A program made the position numbers and the translations under genes. Source: Bacteroidales bacterium (GTDB lineage Bacteria > Bacteroidota > Bacteroidia > Bacteroidales > UBA7960). From it: a stretch of DNA of 29,559 nt. Each line of letters opens with the position of its first letter. Within the stretch, counting starts at the first letter, position 1. This document shows positions 7,595 to 14,749 of this stretch, piece after piece. Under the pieces are notes generated by a model that searched no databases, was not told the origin of the DNA, and saw nothing but the letters and a program-made list of their open reading frames with translations. The stretch is taken from NCBI GenBank assembly GCA_003554665.1, contig PWGY01000046.1:1-29559 (forward strand). Direction: 5' to 3'.

Positions 7595-8347
7595 ATGGCA
7601 GAAGTGAGCGACAGTCTTGTTATTATTCCCACCTACAACGAACGGAAAAACATTGAGAAGGTTCTTCAAATTGTTTTCTCCCTTCCCAAAGAATTCCACG
7701 TGCTGATCGTCGACGACAATTCGCCCGATGGCACTGCGGGTCTGGTCAGAGAACTCATGGAAACTTACCCGGATAAACTTTTTCTGGAATCAAGAAAGGG
7801 AAAACTCGGGCTCGGCACTGCTTATATTCACGGGTTCAAGTGGGCCCTCCAACGTGAATACCAGTTCATCTTCGAAATGGATGCGGATCTCTCACACAAC
7901 CCTGAGGATCTGGTACGACTTTACCGGGAATGCGCAGAAAGCGGATATGACCTGGCCATCGGATCCCGCTATATTGACGGAGTGAATGTGGTGAACTGGC
8001 CCATGGGCAGGGTGTTGATGTCCTATTTTGCATCGATTTACGTACGGATAATCACCGGAATGCCTGTACACGACACCACAGCCGGTTTTAAATGCTACAG
8101 GCGGGAAGTACTGGAAGCCATTGACCTGAACAGCGTCAGATTCACCGGATATGCATTTCAGATCGAGATGAAATTCACCGCATGGAAAATGGGCTTTAAA
8201 ATTTCGGAAGTATCCATCGTGTTTACTGACCGTACCCAGGGAGAATCAAAAATGAGCTCCGGGATTTTCCAGGAGGCCGTTTTGGGCGTAATTAAGCTCA
8301 GGTGGAATAGTATTATGAACCCGAAAAAGTATCAGAAACCCTCCTGA
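7595..8347 (+). CDS. Polyprenol-phosphate mannose synthase (dolichol-phosphate mannosyltransferase-like GT2)
   Basis: Soluble GT2 glycosyltransferase of 250 residues, the normal length for the DPM1-like class. It moves mannose (or a similar sugar) from GDP-mannose to a polyprenyl phosphate at the inner membrane face. Visible motifs are the N-terminal VIIPTYNERKNI, DDNSPDGT at 40-47, the metal-binding D96-A-D98 in FEMDADLSHNPEDL, and the acceptor loop HDTTAGFKCYRR. There is no C-terminal membrane helix, unlike longer family members. The start was chosen as MAEVSDSLVIIPTYN because the upstream frame overlaps the -7 box. It lies 55 bp upstream of dihydroorotase and may be cotranscribed with it, an arrangement I recall as common in Bacteroidota. 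Its product could feed protein or polysaccharide mannosylation. Confidence 0.9.
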   Translation: MAEVSDSLVIIPTYNERKNIEKVLQIVFSLPKEFHVLIVDDNSPDGTAGLVRELMETYPDKLFLESRKGKLGLGTAYIHGFKWALQREYQFIFEMDADLSHNPEDLVRLYRECAESGYDLAIGSRYIDGVNVVNWPMGRVLMSYFASIYVRIITGMPVHDTTAGFKCYRREVLEAIDLNSVRFTGYAFQIEMKFTAWKMGFKISEVSIVFTDRTQGESKMSSGIFQEAVLGVIKLRWNSIMNPKKYQKPS

Positions 8348-8402
8348 CCCGCTGTTCACAAAGCTGTTCATGTTTTTTATTTCTTAAACCAATAGACAGA
8401 TT

Positions 8403-9758
8403 ATGCGGGGAACACCATTGCTGCTGAAAAACGCTCAGATCATCAACGAAGGACGGACTTTTCGCGGAGACCTGGTTATCGAAAATAAGTCGATCGGCAA
8501 AATTTACCCGGGCGGACACCAGGGAAGGTTCAATGAAGAAACCGGCCGGTCGATTGACCTGGAAAACATGCTCCTGTTTCCGGGTGTCATTGATGATCAG
8601 GTCCATTTCAGGGAACCCGGGCTGACGCACAAAGGCGACATAGGTACAGAGTCAGGGGCCGCGGTGGCAGGTGGCATCACCAGCTTCATGGAAATGCCCA
8701 ACACCAATCCGCAAACCACCTCCAACGAGTTGCTGGAAGAAAAGTTCAGGCTGGGGCAGGCAAAAAGCCTCGCCAATTACTCCTTTTACATGGGCGCCAC
8801 CAATACCAATAAACCGGAGCTCATGGCTGCCGACCCAAAACATGTCTGCGGAATTAAAATATTTATGGGGTCTTCGACCGGGAATATGCTGGTGGATGAC
8901 CCGTACGCCCTGAACGATATATTTCGCAATGTAAAACTTCCCGTTGCGGTTCACTGTGAAGATGAGGAGACCATCAGAAAACAAATGGAAGCAGCAAAAG
9001 CTACTTATGGAGATGACATCCCCATGGCCATGCATTTGCGGATCCGGAGCCATCTGGCTTGCGAGCGGTCGTCCCGGCTGGCAGTTTCACTGGCAGAAAA
9101 ATACGGAACCAGGCTCCACCTTCTGCATCTGAGCACTGCCAATGAACTCAGGATGCTTGAAAACAGCACACCCCTGGCGGAAAAACAGATCACTGCAGAA
9201 GTATGCGTCCACCATCTTTGGTTCTCAGCAGAGGATTATGCGGACAAGGGAGGCCTGATCAAATGGAACCCTGCCATTAAATTCCGTGAAGACAGGATGG
9301 CCCTGATTGATGGCATCAGAAAAGGTTATATTGACGTGGTCGCCACTGATCATGCACCCCATACCCTGGAAGAAAAAAGCAACAGTTACCTGAATTGCCC
9401 TTCAGGCGGCCCCATGGTACAGCATGCACTGCCGGCCATGGTTACCCTTGCAGAAAGGCAGCAGATCCCGCTTGAAACAATTGCGACAATCATGTGTCAC
9501 AACCCTGCTGTCTGCTTCAATGTGGCAAACAGGGGGTTTATCCGGGAAGGATACGCTGCTGACCTCGTGGCCATTGACCCGGGCACCCCATTCACTGTTC
9601 AAAGAGAAAACATCCTGTATAAATGCGGATGGTCTCCACTGGAAGGGAAGGAACTAAAAGCAACGGTAAAATATACTTTTGTGAATGGTCATCTCGTTTA
9701 TGAGAATGGCACGATCCATGATGAGATTAAGGGAGAGGCGTTGCAATTTTCACGTTAG
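8403..9758 (+). CDS. pyrC: Dihydroorotase
   Basis: Amidohydrolase of 451 residues closing carbamoyl-aspartate to dihydroorotate, the third step of UMP synthesis, in the cytosol. Conserved parts in order: GVIDDQVHFREPG at 61-73, MEMPNTNPQT, the lysine expected to be carboxylated in CGIKIFMGSS, AVHCEDEETI, the HLLHLST histidine, KWNPAIKFREDR, and the VVATDHAPHTLEEK aspartate. The first metal histidine of the usual HxH pair is Gln66. From memory this QVHFRE form is usual in Bacteroidota dihydroorotases, so it does not imply loss of function. No other pyr gene is adjacent. A DUF4296 lipoprotein gene follows after 37 bp. Confidence 0.92.
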   Translation: MRGTPLLLKNAQIINEGRTFRGDLVIENKSIGKIYPGGHQGRFNEETGRSIDLENMLLFPGVIDDQVHFREPGLTHKGDIGTESGAAVAGGITSFMEMPNTNPQTTSNELLEEKFRLGQAKSLANYSFYMGATNTNKPELMAADPKHVCGIKIFMGSSTGNMLVDDPYALNDIFRNVKLPVAVHCEDEETIRKQMEAAKATYGDDIPMAMHLRIRSHLACERSSRLAVSLAEKYGTRLHLLHLSTANELRMLENSTPLAEKQITAEVCVHHLWFSAEDYADKGGLIKWNPAIKFREDRMALIDGIRKGYIDVVATDHAPHTLEEKSNSYLNCPSGGPMVQHALPAMVTLAERQQIPLETIATIMCHNPAVCFNVANRGFIREGYAADLVAIDPGTPFTVQRENILYKCGWSPLEGKELKATVKYTFVNGHLVYENGTIHDEIKGEALQFSR

Positions 9759-9795
9759 AACCCGCATCTTTAAGGTGTCTGCAAAAACTTTGAGT

Positions 9796-10320
9796 ATGAC
9801 GCGCGTATCCGGAAATTTCAGATTCATTGCCATATGCGGCCTGACAGCCGTCATGCTGTGGTCTTCATCCTGTAATTTTTTCAGGGCTCCGGGCCGGGAT
9901 GATTGCGACAAACTGCTACCCAGGGAAACCATGGTTGATGTCCTCAGTGACATGTATCTTCTGGAGGCTTTTTTGGTTGAATACCAGCATGTACAAAGGG
10001 GGGTCAGAGACTCTTCAGCCTATTATTATGCCGGCTTGTTTAACCGCCATGGAGTCGACCCCGCAGAGTTTGAAGCCGCCCTTGAGTGCTACCTGCTCGA
10101 CAGAAGGGAAATGGATCTGATCCATGAAATGATGCTTAACCGGCTCAGTGTAATGGAATCGGAAGAGGAGCAAATGCTGGATATAGACGAATTCATGGAA
10201 GATCCCGCACTACCGGAAGACACTCCGGAAGAAGTTCCTCTTGAAGAAGAACTCCCTGAGGAAGAACTCCCTGAGGAGGAAGAACCAGTGCAGCAGGAAG
10301 AAACCCCTCCCGAAGATTAA
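9796..10320 (+). CDS. DUF4296 lipoprotein with acidic tail
   Basis: Predicted lipoprotein of 174 residues. The signal peptide ends in LWSSSC with the modified cysteine at C26. The DUF4296 core follows (about 35-135: LLPRETMVDVLSDMYLLEAF, then FEAALECYLLDRREMDLIHEMMLNRL), and the C-terminal 35 residues are almost all Glu and Pro. The tail contains an exact 15-bp tandem repeat at 10246-10275 encoding EELPE twice. ATG 9796 was chosen because it gives a proper signal peptide; the frame is open further upstream inside pyrC. DUF4296 has no known function. It follows dihydroorotase closely, an association I recall from other Bacteroidota, but its envelope location makes a role in pyrimidine synthesis unlikely. 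Confidence 0.8.
   Translation: MTRVSGNFRFIAICGLTAVMLWSSSCNFFRAPGRDDCDKLLPRETMVDVLSDMYLLEAFLVEYQHVQRGVRDSSAYYYAGLFNRHGVDPAEFEAALECYLLDRREMDLIHEMMLNRLSVMESEEEQMLDIDEFMEDPALPEDTPEEVPLEEELPEEELPEEEEPVQQEETPPED
10246..10275 (+). repeat. 15-bp tandem repeat in the DUF4296 gene
   Basis: GAAGAACTCCCTGAG occurs twice head to tail and extends imperfectly on both sides. The unit is a multiple of three, so slippage changes tail length without breaking the frame. Confidence 0.85.
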
Positions 10321-10338
10321 TCCTTCAGGCCATTCGTG

Positions 10339-10358
10339 GTTATTGAAGTTTCAATAAC
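10339..10358. terminator. Hairpin between convergent genes, possible bidirectional terminator
   Basis: GTTATTGAA and TTCAATAAC form a perfect 9-bp arm pair around GT. It lies between the end of the DUF4296 gene and the end of urocanase, which converge. There is no clear T-run on either side and the stem is AT-rich, so termination strength is uncertain. Confidence 0.4.
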
Positions 10359-10394
10359 TAACCTGTGCACTTCCGCAACTGAAACTGACTTTTT

Positions 10395-12407
10395 TCAGTC
10401 ACCGAACAAGCCGTTCAGCAAATCCTCTTCCGGTACATTGGGCAGGGTAACTTTCAGCCTGGGCTCAGCTTCCATGGCACGTTTAATGGCAAAAACAGCT
10501 TCTTTGTTCCGCGCCCAGCTGCGACGGGCAATGCCATTATTCACATCCCAGAACAACATATTTTCCAATCTGCGATCAGCGGCTTCACTCCCATCCAGAA
10601 CAAGACCGAATCCACCGTTAATCACTTCACCCCAGCCAACACCTCCGCCATTGTGCACAGACACCCAGGTGGCTCCCCGGAAGCTGTCTCCGATCACATT
10701 ATGCACAGCCATATCGGCGGTGAACTGTGAACCGTCATAGATATTGGAGGTTTCCCGATAAGGGCTGTCGGTTCCGCTTACATCATGATGGTCGCGCCCG
10801 AGAATGACCGGTCCGTTGAGTCTTCCATCGCGAATGGCTTTATTGAAAGCCCTTGCAATGCGTATCCGGCCTTCACCATCGGCATACAGGATCCGGGCCT
10901 GGGAACCTACAACAAGTTTGTTTTCCTCTGCCTGCTCAATCCACCGGAGGTTGTCTGCAAGCTGCTGCCTGATCTCCGCGGGTGCCTCCTGCATCATATG
11001 ACGGATCTCATCAGCCGCGATGCGATCGGTGGTGCGCAGATCTTCCGGGTCTGAAGAAGCACAGACCCATCTGAACGGTCCGAAGCCGTAGTCAAAGCAC
11101 ATTGGCCCCATGATATCCTGCACATAAGAGGGGTAACGAAACGACTGGTCGTCTTTAAAAACATCTGCCCCGGCACGACCTGCTTCCAGCAGGAAGGCAT
11201 TGCCGTAATCCCAGAAATACATCCCCCTTGCAACCATTTTGTTGATGGCATTCACTTGACGAACCAGAGAGGCCTTTACCTTTTCCCTGAAAAGTTCCGG
11301 ATTCCGTGCCATCATTTTATTGGCTTCCTCAAAGCTCAACCCTGCCGGATAATAACCCCCGGCATGAGGATTGTGCAGGGATGTCTGGTCTGATCCCAGC
11401 TCAACCTCAATGTCCGAATCCGCCAGTTTTTCCCAAAGATCCACCACATTTCCCTGGTAGGCCAATGATACGGCTTCCTTGTTTTTTCTGGCTTCCCGGA
11501 TTCGCGATATCATTTCATCGAGATCCTCATACACTTCGTCCACCCATCCCTGTGAGTGGCGAACCTCCGTAGCCTTCGGGTTAATTTCTGCCACCACACC
11601 AATGGCTCCGGCTATTACTGCGGCCTTCGGCTGAGCTCCCGACATGCCCCCCAGGCCGCTGGTCACAAAAACTTTCCCCGCAAGCCCTTCTCCCCGGGCA
11701 GACACCATTCTTCCGGCATTCAACACCGTGATTGTTGTGCCATGCACAATACCCTGAGGGCCTATGTACATGAAAGATCCGGCCGTCATCTGCCCGTATT
11801 GCGTAACGCCAAGGGCATTGAAACGCTCCCAGTCATCAGGGGAAGAATAATTTGGGATCATCATCCCGTTGGTCACCACCGCACGCGGAGCTTCAGGATG
11901 GGAAGGAAAAAGTCCCATCGGATGGCCGCTGTACAATACCAGGGTCTGTTCATCGGTCATTTCAGCCAGGTATTGCATCGTAAGCAGGTACTGGGCCCAG
12001 TTCTGGAATACCGCTCCGTTGCCCCCATATGTAATCAGCTCTTGCGGGTGCTGGGCCACCGCATAATCCAGGTTATTGCTCAGCATCAGCATGATGGCAG
12101 CAGCCTGCTTCGACCGGTGTGGAAAATCTTCCATGCGTCTGGCATGGATGGGGTAATCAGGCCGGAAGCGGTACATGTAAATCCTTCCATACGTTTCAAG
12201 TTCCTCTGCAAACTCCTTAGCAAGTATTGCATGGAATTTTTCCGGAAAGTACCGCAGGGCATTTTTTACCGCCAGCCGCTTCTCAGAGGAAGTAAGGATC
12301 TCTTTGCGCCGCGGAGCATGATTTACCGAAGGATCATAGGGTTTGGGAGCGGGTAATTCATCAGGAATCCCCTGCAGTATGGCTTGTTGGAAATCGGATT
12401 TGGACAT
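10395..12407 (-). CDS. hutU: Urocanate hydratase (long form)
   Basis: NAD-dependent lyase of 670 residues converting urocanate to imidazolone propionate in histidine degradation, in the cytosol. The length matches the long Bacteroidota/animal-type enzyme rather than the roughly 550-residue proteobacterial form. Recognisable parts are YGGNGAVFQNWAQYLL, the NAD-binding GLGGMSGAQPKAA with AEINPKATEVRHSQGW, and the C-terminal GRDHHDVSGTDSPYRETSN and VSVHNGGGVGWGEVINGG. ATG 12407 is used; an in-frame TTG two codons earlier adds nothing. No hutH, hutI or formiminotransferase is in the window. It lies 45 bp downstream of the secreted unknown protein on the same strand with no terminator between, so it may be part of the glycosyltransferase-sigma run. 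Confidence 0.95.
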   Translation of the reverse strand: MSKSDFQQAILQGIPDELPAPKPYDPSVNHAPRRKEILTSSEKRLAVKNALRYFPEKFHAILAKEFAEELETYGRIYMYRFRPDYPIHARRMEDFPHRSKQAAAIMLMLSNNLDYAVAQHPQELITYGGNGAVFQNWAQYLLTMQYLAEMTDEQTLVLYSGHPMGLFPSHPEAPRAVVTNGMMIPNYSSPDDWERFNALGVTQYGQMTAGSFMYIGPQGIVHGTTITVLNAGRMVSARGEGLAGKVFVTSGLGGMSGAQPKAAVIAGAIGVVAEINPKATEVRHSQGWVDEVYEDLDEMISRIREARKNKEAVSLAYQGNVVDLWEKLADSDIEVELGSDQTSLHNPHAGGYYPAGLSFEEANKMMARNPELFREKVKASLVRQVNAINKMVARGMYFWDYGNAFLLEAGRAGADVFKDDQSFRYPSYVQDIMGPMCFDYGFGPFRWVCASSDPEDLRTTDRIAADEIRHMMQEAPAEIRQQLADNLRWIEQAEENKLVVGSQARILYADGEGRIRIARAFNKAIRDGRLNGPVILGRDHHDVSGTDSPYRETSNIYDGSQFTADMAVHNVIGDSFRGATWVSVHNGGGVGWGEVINGGFGLVLDGSEAADRRLENMLFWDVNNGIARRSWARNKEAVFAIKRAMEAEPRLKVTLPNVPEEDLLNGLFGD

Positions 12408-12452
12408 ATACAATTGATCTTTGAAAAAAATAATATAATAAAGCTTCAGGGA

Positions 12453-12887
12453 CTAGTCATTTTCCCAGTCACCACAGTCATCGACTATTTCAGCACTCAC
12501 ATAAGAGATATCCCATGAAAACCACTCCTGCTCCACCATCGACATGGTAATTTCGTCTGCCACAAAGCGCAGCCCGGCACGTCCGCCTCTGAGGGATTCA
12601 CCCGGGGCCAGGCAAATGGTAAACTCATCGGCCTCAAACATGATAACCCCGTCACGGTAGTAAGCAGGAACGAAGGAGAAAACCACATAATCGTCACTCA
12701 GGTTGGTAAGCCGCATATTCAGGACAGCATTCGGGTCACTTCCAAAAAAACGCTCCCGCTGCCAGCGGTACTCCACCTTGATGTCTTCTATGGTGTCGTG
12801 CACATGATATTCAACCTGTGCAAAAGCGGTTTTTCCTGCAACCAGAAAAAGACCCGCCACAAAAAAACGAAACAATAAAGCGCGCAT
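12453..12887 (-). CDS. Secreted protein of unknown function downstream of a sigma factor
   Basis: A 144-residue protein with a clear signal peptide (LLFRFFVAGLFLVAG, cleavage after AFA at about residue 23). The mature part of about 120 residues looks beta-rich: alternating hydrophobic strands such as NAVLNMRLTNLSDDYVVFSFVPAYY, an Ig-like appearance, and an acidic C-terminus. No known family was recognised. It is expected in the periplasm or outside the cell. It starts 17 bp after the sigma factor stop, so the two are almost certainly cotranscribed. That position is often held by an anti-sigma factor or a regulon target, but it lacks a membrane helix or anti-sigma motif. Confidence 0.7.
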   Translation of the reverse strand: MRALLFRFFVAGLFLVAGKTAFAQVEYHVHDTIEDIKVEYRWQRERFFGSDPNAVLNMRLTNLSDDYVVFSFVPAYYRDGVIMFEADEFTICLAPGESLRGGRAGLRFVADEITMSMVEQEWFSWDISYVSAEIVDDCGDWEND

Positions 12888-12904
12888 GTGTATGGGTTTA
12901 ATGA

Positions 12905-13513
12905 TTAATAAAACTTCTCTTTCATATTCTTCAGAGCATTGTAAAGAAACTCCCTGGCTCTGAATAGCTGGGCCTTCACGGTCCCCAGGGGTAAATCAAG
13001 TTCTTCGGCGATCTCTTCATAAGAACGCTCATCAAAATAACGCTTTACAATAAGGGTCCGGTACCTGGGTTTCAAAGTTTCCACCACCTGCCGGATCAAC
13101 TCAACCTTCTGGCTTTTTATAAAACGCTCTTCAGGGTTGATCATCTCCACCACAAAATTGAACTTGTCGTCAGGGTCATCCAGATTTTCATTGGCTTCCC
13201 GGTTCAGCACGTTTTTTTTCTTTTTCCTGATAAAATCCACACAGTGGTTGGATGCAATTTTAAACAGCCAGGTGCTGAAAGCATATTTCTCATTGTACTG
13301 CCGGATGTTGATAAATGCTTTCCCGAAAGTTTCAATGGTCAGGTCTTCCGCATCCTGAGAATTGCCGGTCATCTTTAGCAACATGTAGAAAATCGTATCC
13401 CGGTAAATCTGCATGAGTTGAGCAAACGACTGCTGGCAACCATGTTGGGCCGCATTGCGCACAAGCTGCAAATCGCGTCTGGCTTTTTCTGTATGTTGCC
13501 TTTCTACTTCCAT
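12905..13513 (-). CDS. ECF-type RNA polymerase sigma factor
   Basis: Sigma-70 family protein of 202 residues from ATG 13513. Region 2 covers the SFAQLMQIYRDTIFYML...DAEDLTIETFGKAF segment and WLFKIASNHCVDFIRKKKK, which contacts the -10 element and core RNA polymerase. Region 4 is the C-terminal helix-turn-helix (YEEIAEELDLPLGTVKAQLFRAREFL). There is no region 3, as in ECF (group 4) sigma factors. A longer frame from 13561 exists, but MEVERQ at 13513 is preferred; even so it overlaps the end of the glycosyltransferase gene by 10 bp, suggesting translational coupling. No anti-sigma gene is adjacent, so how its activity is held in check is not visible. The lysine-rich linker and this gene order resemble a housekeeping-type Bacteroidota ECF. 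Confidence 0.9.
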   Translation of the reverse strand: MEVERQHTEKARRDLQLVRNAAQHGCQQSFAQLMQIYRDTIFYMLLKMTGNSQDAEDLTIETFGKAFINIRQYNEKYAFSTWLFKIASNHCVDFIRKKKKNVLNREANENLDDPDDKFNFVVEMINPEERFIKSQKVELIRQVVETLKPRYRTLIVKRYFDERSYEEIAEELDLPLGTVKAQLFRAREFLYNALKNMKEKFY

Positions 13514-14664
13514 GTATTCTTTTTCATCCAAACTGCAGACAGGGGCATAAGCAATGAACACCCCATCAGCATCAGCTCACCCGGAAGCGAAAATAAACAA
13601 ATTTTACCTTCCCCGAGTGTTTTTGCCCCTGCCCTGATGACAACCATATGGCTGATTGTCCGTAGGAAAAAAAGCCCCAGCGTGAGGAATCCTGCTGTGG
13701 ATATCCCCGATGCTGCCAAACTTCCGGCAAACAATGGATAAAACAACAAATGGGCAAAGTTATGCAGCCTGAGCATACGCCTGTCAGGCTTTCGATAATA
13801 CCTGCGACTGCTTAGTTGCTGCTTTTTGCGGCGAAGCCATCCGGCAAACGTTGTGTCTGCCACCGAAACCGTATGGGCAGCCGGATCCATCTCAACAACC
13901 GTATTGTCTTTTCGGGCAGCACGATTGACAAACAAGTCATCATCGCCTGCCGGAATTTTATAATGGGAGGTGAAGCCTTTGTGCCGGTAAAACAGCGAAC
14001 GGGTGTATGCAAGGTTCCGGCCGGATCCCATGAAGGGTCGCCCTGCTGCGGCCATTCCCAAATAATCTAGTGCTGTGGTCAGGTTGTCGAGCCGGATCAG
14101 ACGGTTCAGCAAGCCCGATTTTTTCTCAAAGGACCCGTAACCAAGTGCGATCTCCTTATCCTGTTCAAGCCGGGAGGTCATCCGCCTGATCCAGGTCTTA
14201 TCGGCCGGGTAACAGGAAGCCTCTGTAAGCAGCAACAGCTCATATTTGGCTGAGCGTATGCCCACCGAAAGGGGAAGTTTTTTCCCTTGCAAAAAACTGA
14301 CGCTGCTGTTGAGGTTGATCACCTTCAGGCAGGAATGATCCCGCTGCAACTCACGCAATAATTGATCTGTTTCATCACTGGACGCATCATTGACCACGAC
14401 CACCTCAAATTCAGGGTGATCCTGCTTGAGCAGCATGGGCAGATGACGCCTGAGATTGCCATATTCATTGCGGGCAGTCAGCACCACCGACACAGGTTTC
14501 ACTGGGACATCCGAACAATCGCCTGCCGGATCAGCAAACGATACGCGCCGGTAATAATACCAATGCCACCAGAGGTGAATCGCCGAAACCAGTGCAAATA
14601 AAGAAAACAACAGCCATTCCCAGGGCAGATGGGTGCCTTGAATCGTTCCAGGTATAGAGATCAT
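13504..14664 (-). CDS. Membrane-bound GT2 glycosyltransferase
   Basis: Integral inner-membrane family 2 glycosyltransferase of 386 residues. One N-terminal hydrophobic helix (about 16-36) precedes the catalytic domain, and at least two or three helices lie at the C-terminus (about 305-375). Motifs are VSVVLTARNEYGNLRRHL, VVVVNDASSDETD, GDDD at 240-243, and Q283-x3-R287, the counterpart of QxxRW. The usual metal-binding DxD (normally LLTDADC) reads LLTEASC at 147-151, so both acidic residues of the motif are altered. The sugar and acceptor are unknown. It is the first gene of a minus-strand run followed by the sigma factor with a 10-bp overlap. An exact TACTTTTG box lies at 14691-14698. Confidence 0.85.
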   Translation of the reverse strand: MISIPGTIQGTHLPWEWLLFSLFALVSAIHLWWHWYYYRRVSFADPAGDCSDVPVKPVSVVLTARNEYGNLRRHLPMLLKQDHPEFEVVVVNDASSDETDQLLRELQRDHSCLKVINLNSSVSFLQGKKLPLSVGIRSAKYELLLLTEASCYPADKTWIRRMTSRLEQDKEIALGYGSFEKKSGLLNRLIRLDNLTTALDYLGMAAAGRPFMGSGRNLAYTRSLFYRHKGFTSHYKIPAGDDDLFVNRAARKDNTVVEMDPAAHTVSVADTTFAGWLRRKKQQLSSRRYYRKPDRRMLRLHNFAHLLFYPLFAGSLAASGISTAGFLTLGLFFLRTISHMVVIRAGAKTLGEGKICLFSLPGELMLMGCSLLMPLSAVWMKKNTWK

Positions 14665-14690
14665 AGTATGTCTGGAGATTTACTGGGAGA

Positions 14691-14698
14691 CAAAAGTA
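14691..14698 (-). promoter_or_regulatory. -7 box for the glycosyltransferase-sigma operon
   Basis: TACTTTTG on the minus strand, 26 nt before ATG 14664. No TTG at the ideal -33 spacing. It is arranged back to back with the tgt box at 14722-14729. Confidence 0.45.
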
Positions 14699-14721
14699 CC
14701 ACAATCTAAGGGAATAGTTCC

Positions 14722-14729
14722 TATCTTTG
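14722..14729 (+). promoter_or_regulatory. -7 box for tgt
   Basis: TATCTTTG, exact to TAnnTTTG, 20 nt before ATG 14750, so transcription would start near 14736. No clear -33 element. Confidence 0.45.
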
Positions 14730-14749
14730 ACAAAAAATAGCACTCCCCT

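Noticed and set aside
7432..7632. 67-residue N-terminal extension of the cysteine desulfurase
   Set aside because: The extension crosses the promoter region and is not family-like; MERPVIYFDNAATT is the usual start.
10246..10275. Tandem repeat as a phase-variation switch
   Set aside because: The unit is 15 bp, so copy changes keep the reading frame and cannot switch expression off.
11556..12356. 266-codon plus-strand frame inside the urocanase gene
   Set aside because: Antisense shadow of a fully conserved enzyme; composition is rich in His, Arg and Pro with no domain.
12408..12452. Terminator or promoter in the gap before urocanase
   Set aside because: The gap is only AT-rich; no stem-loop and no exact -7 box was found.
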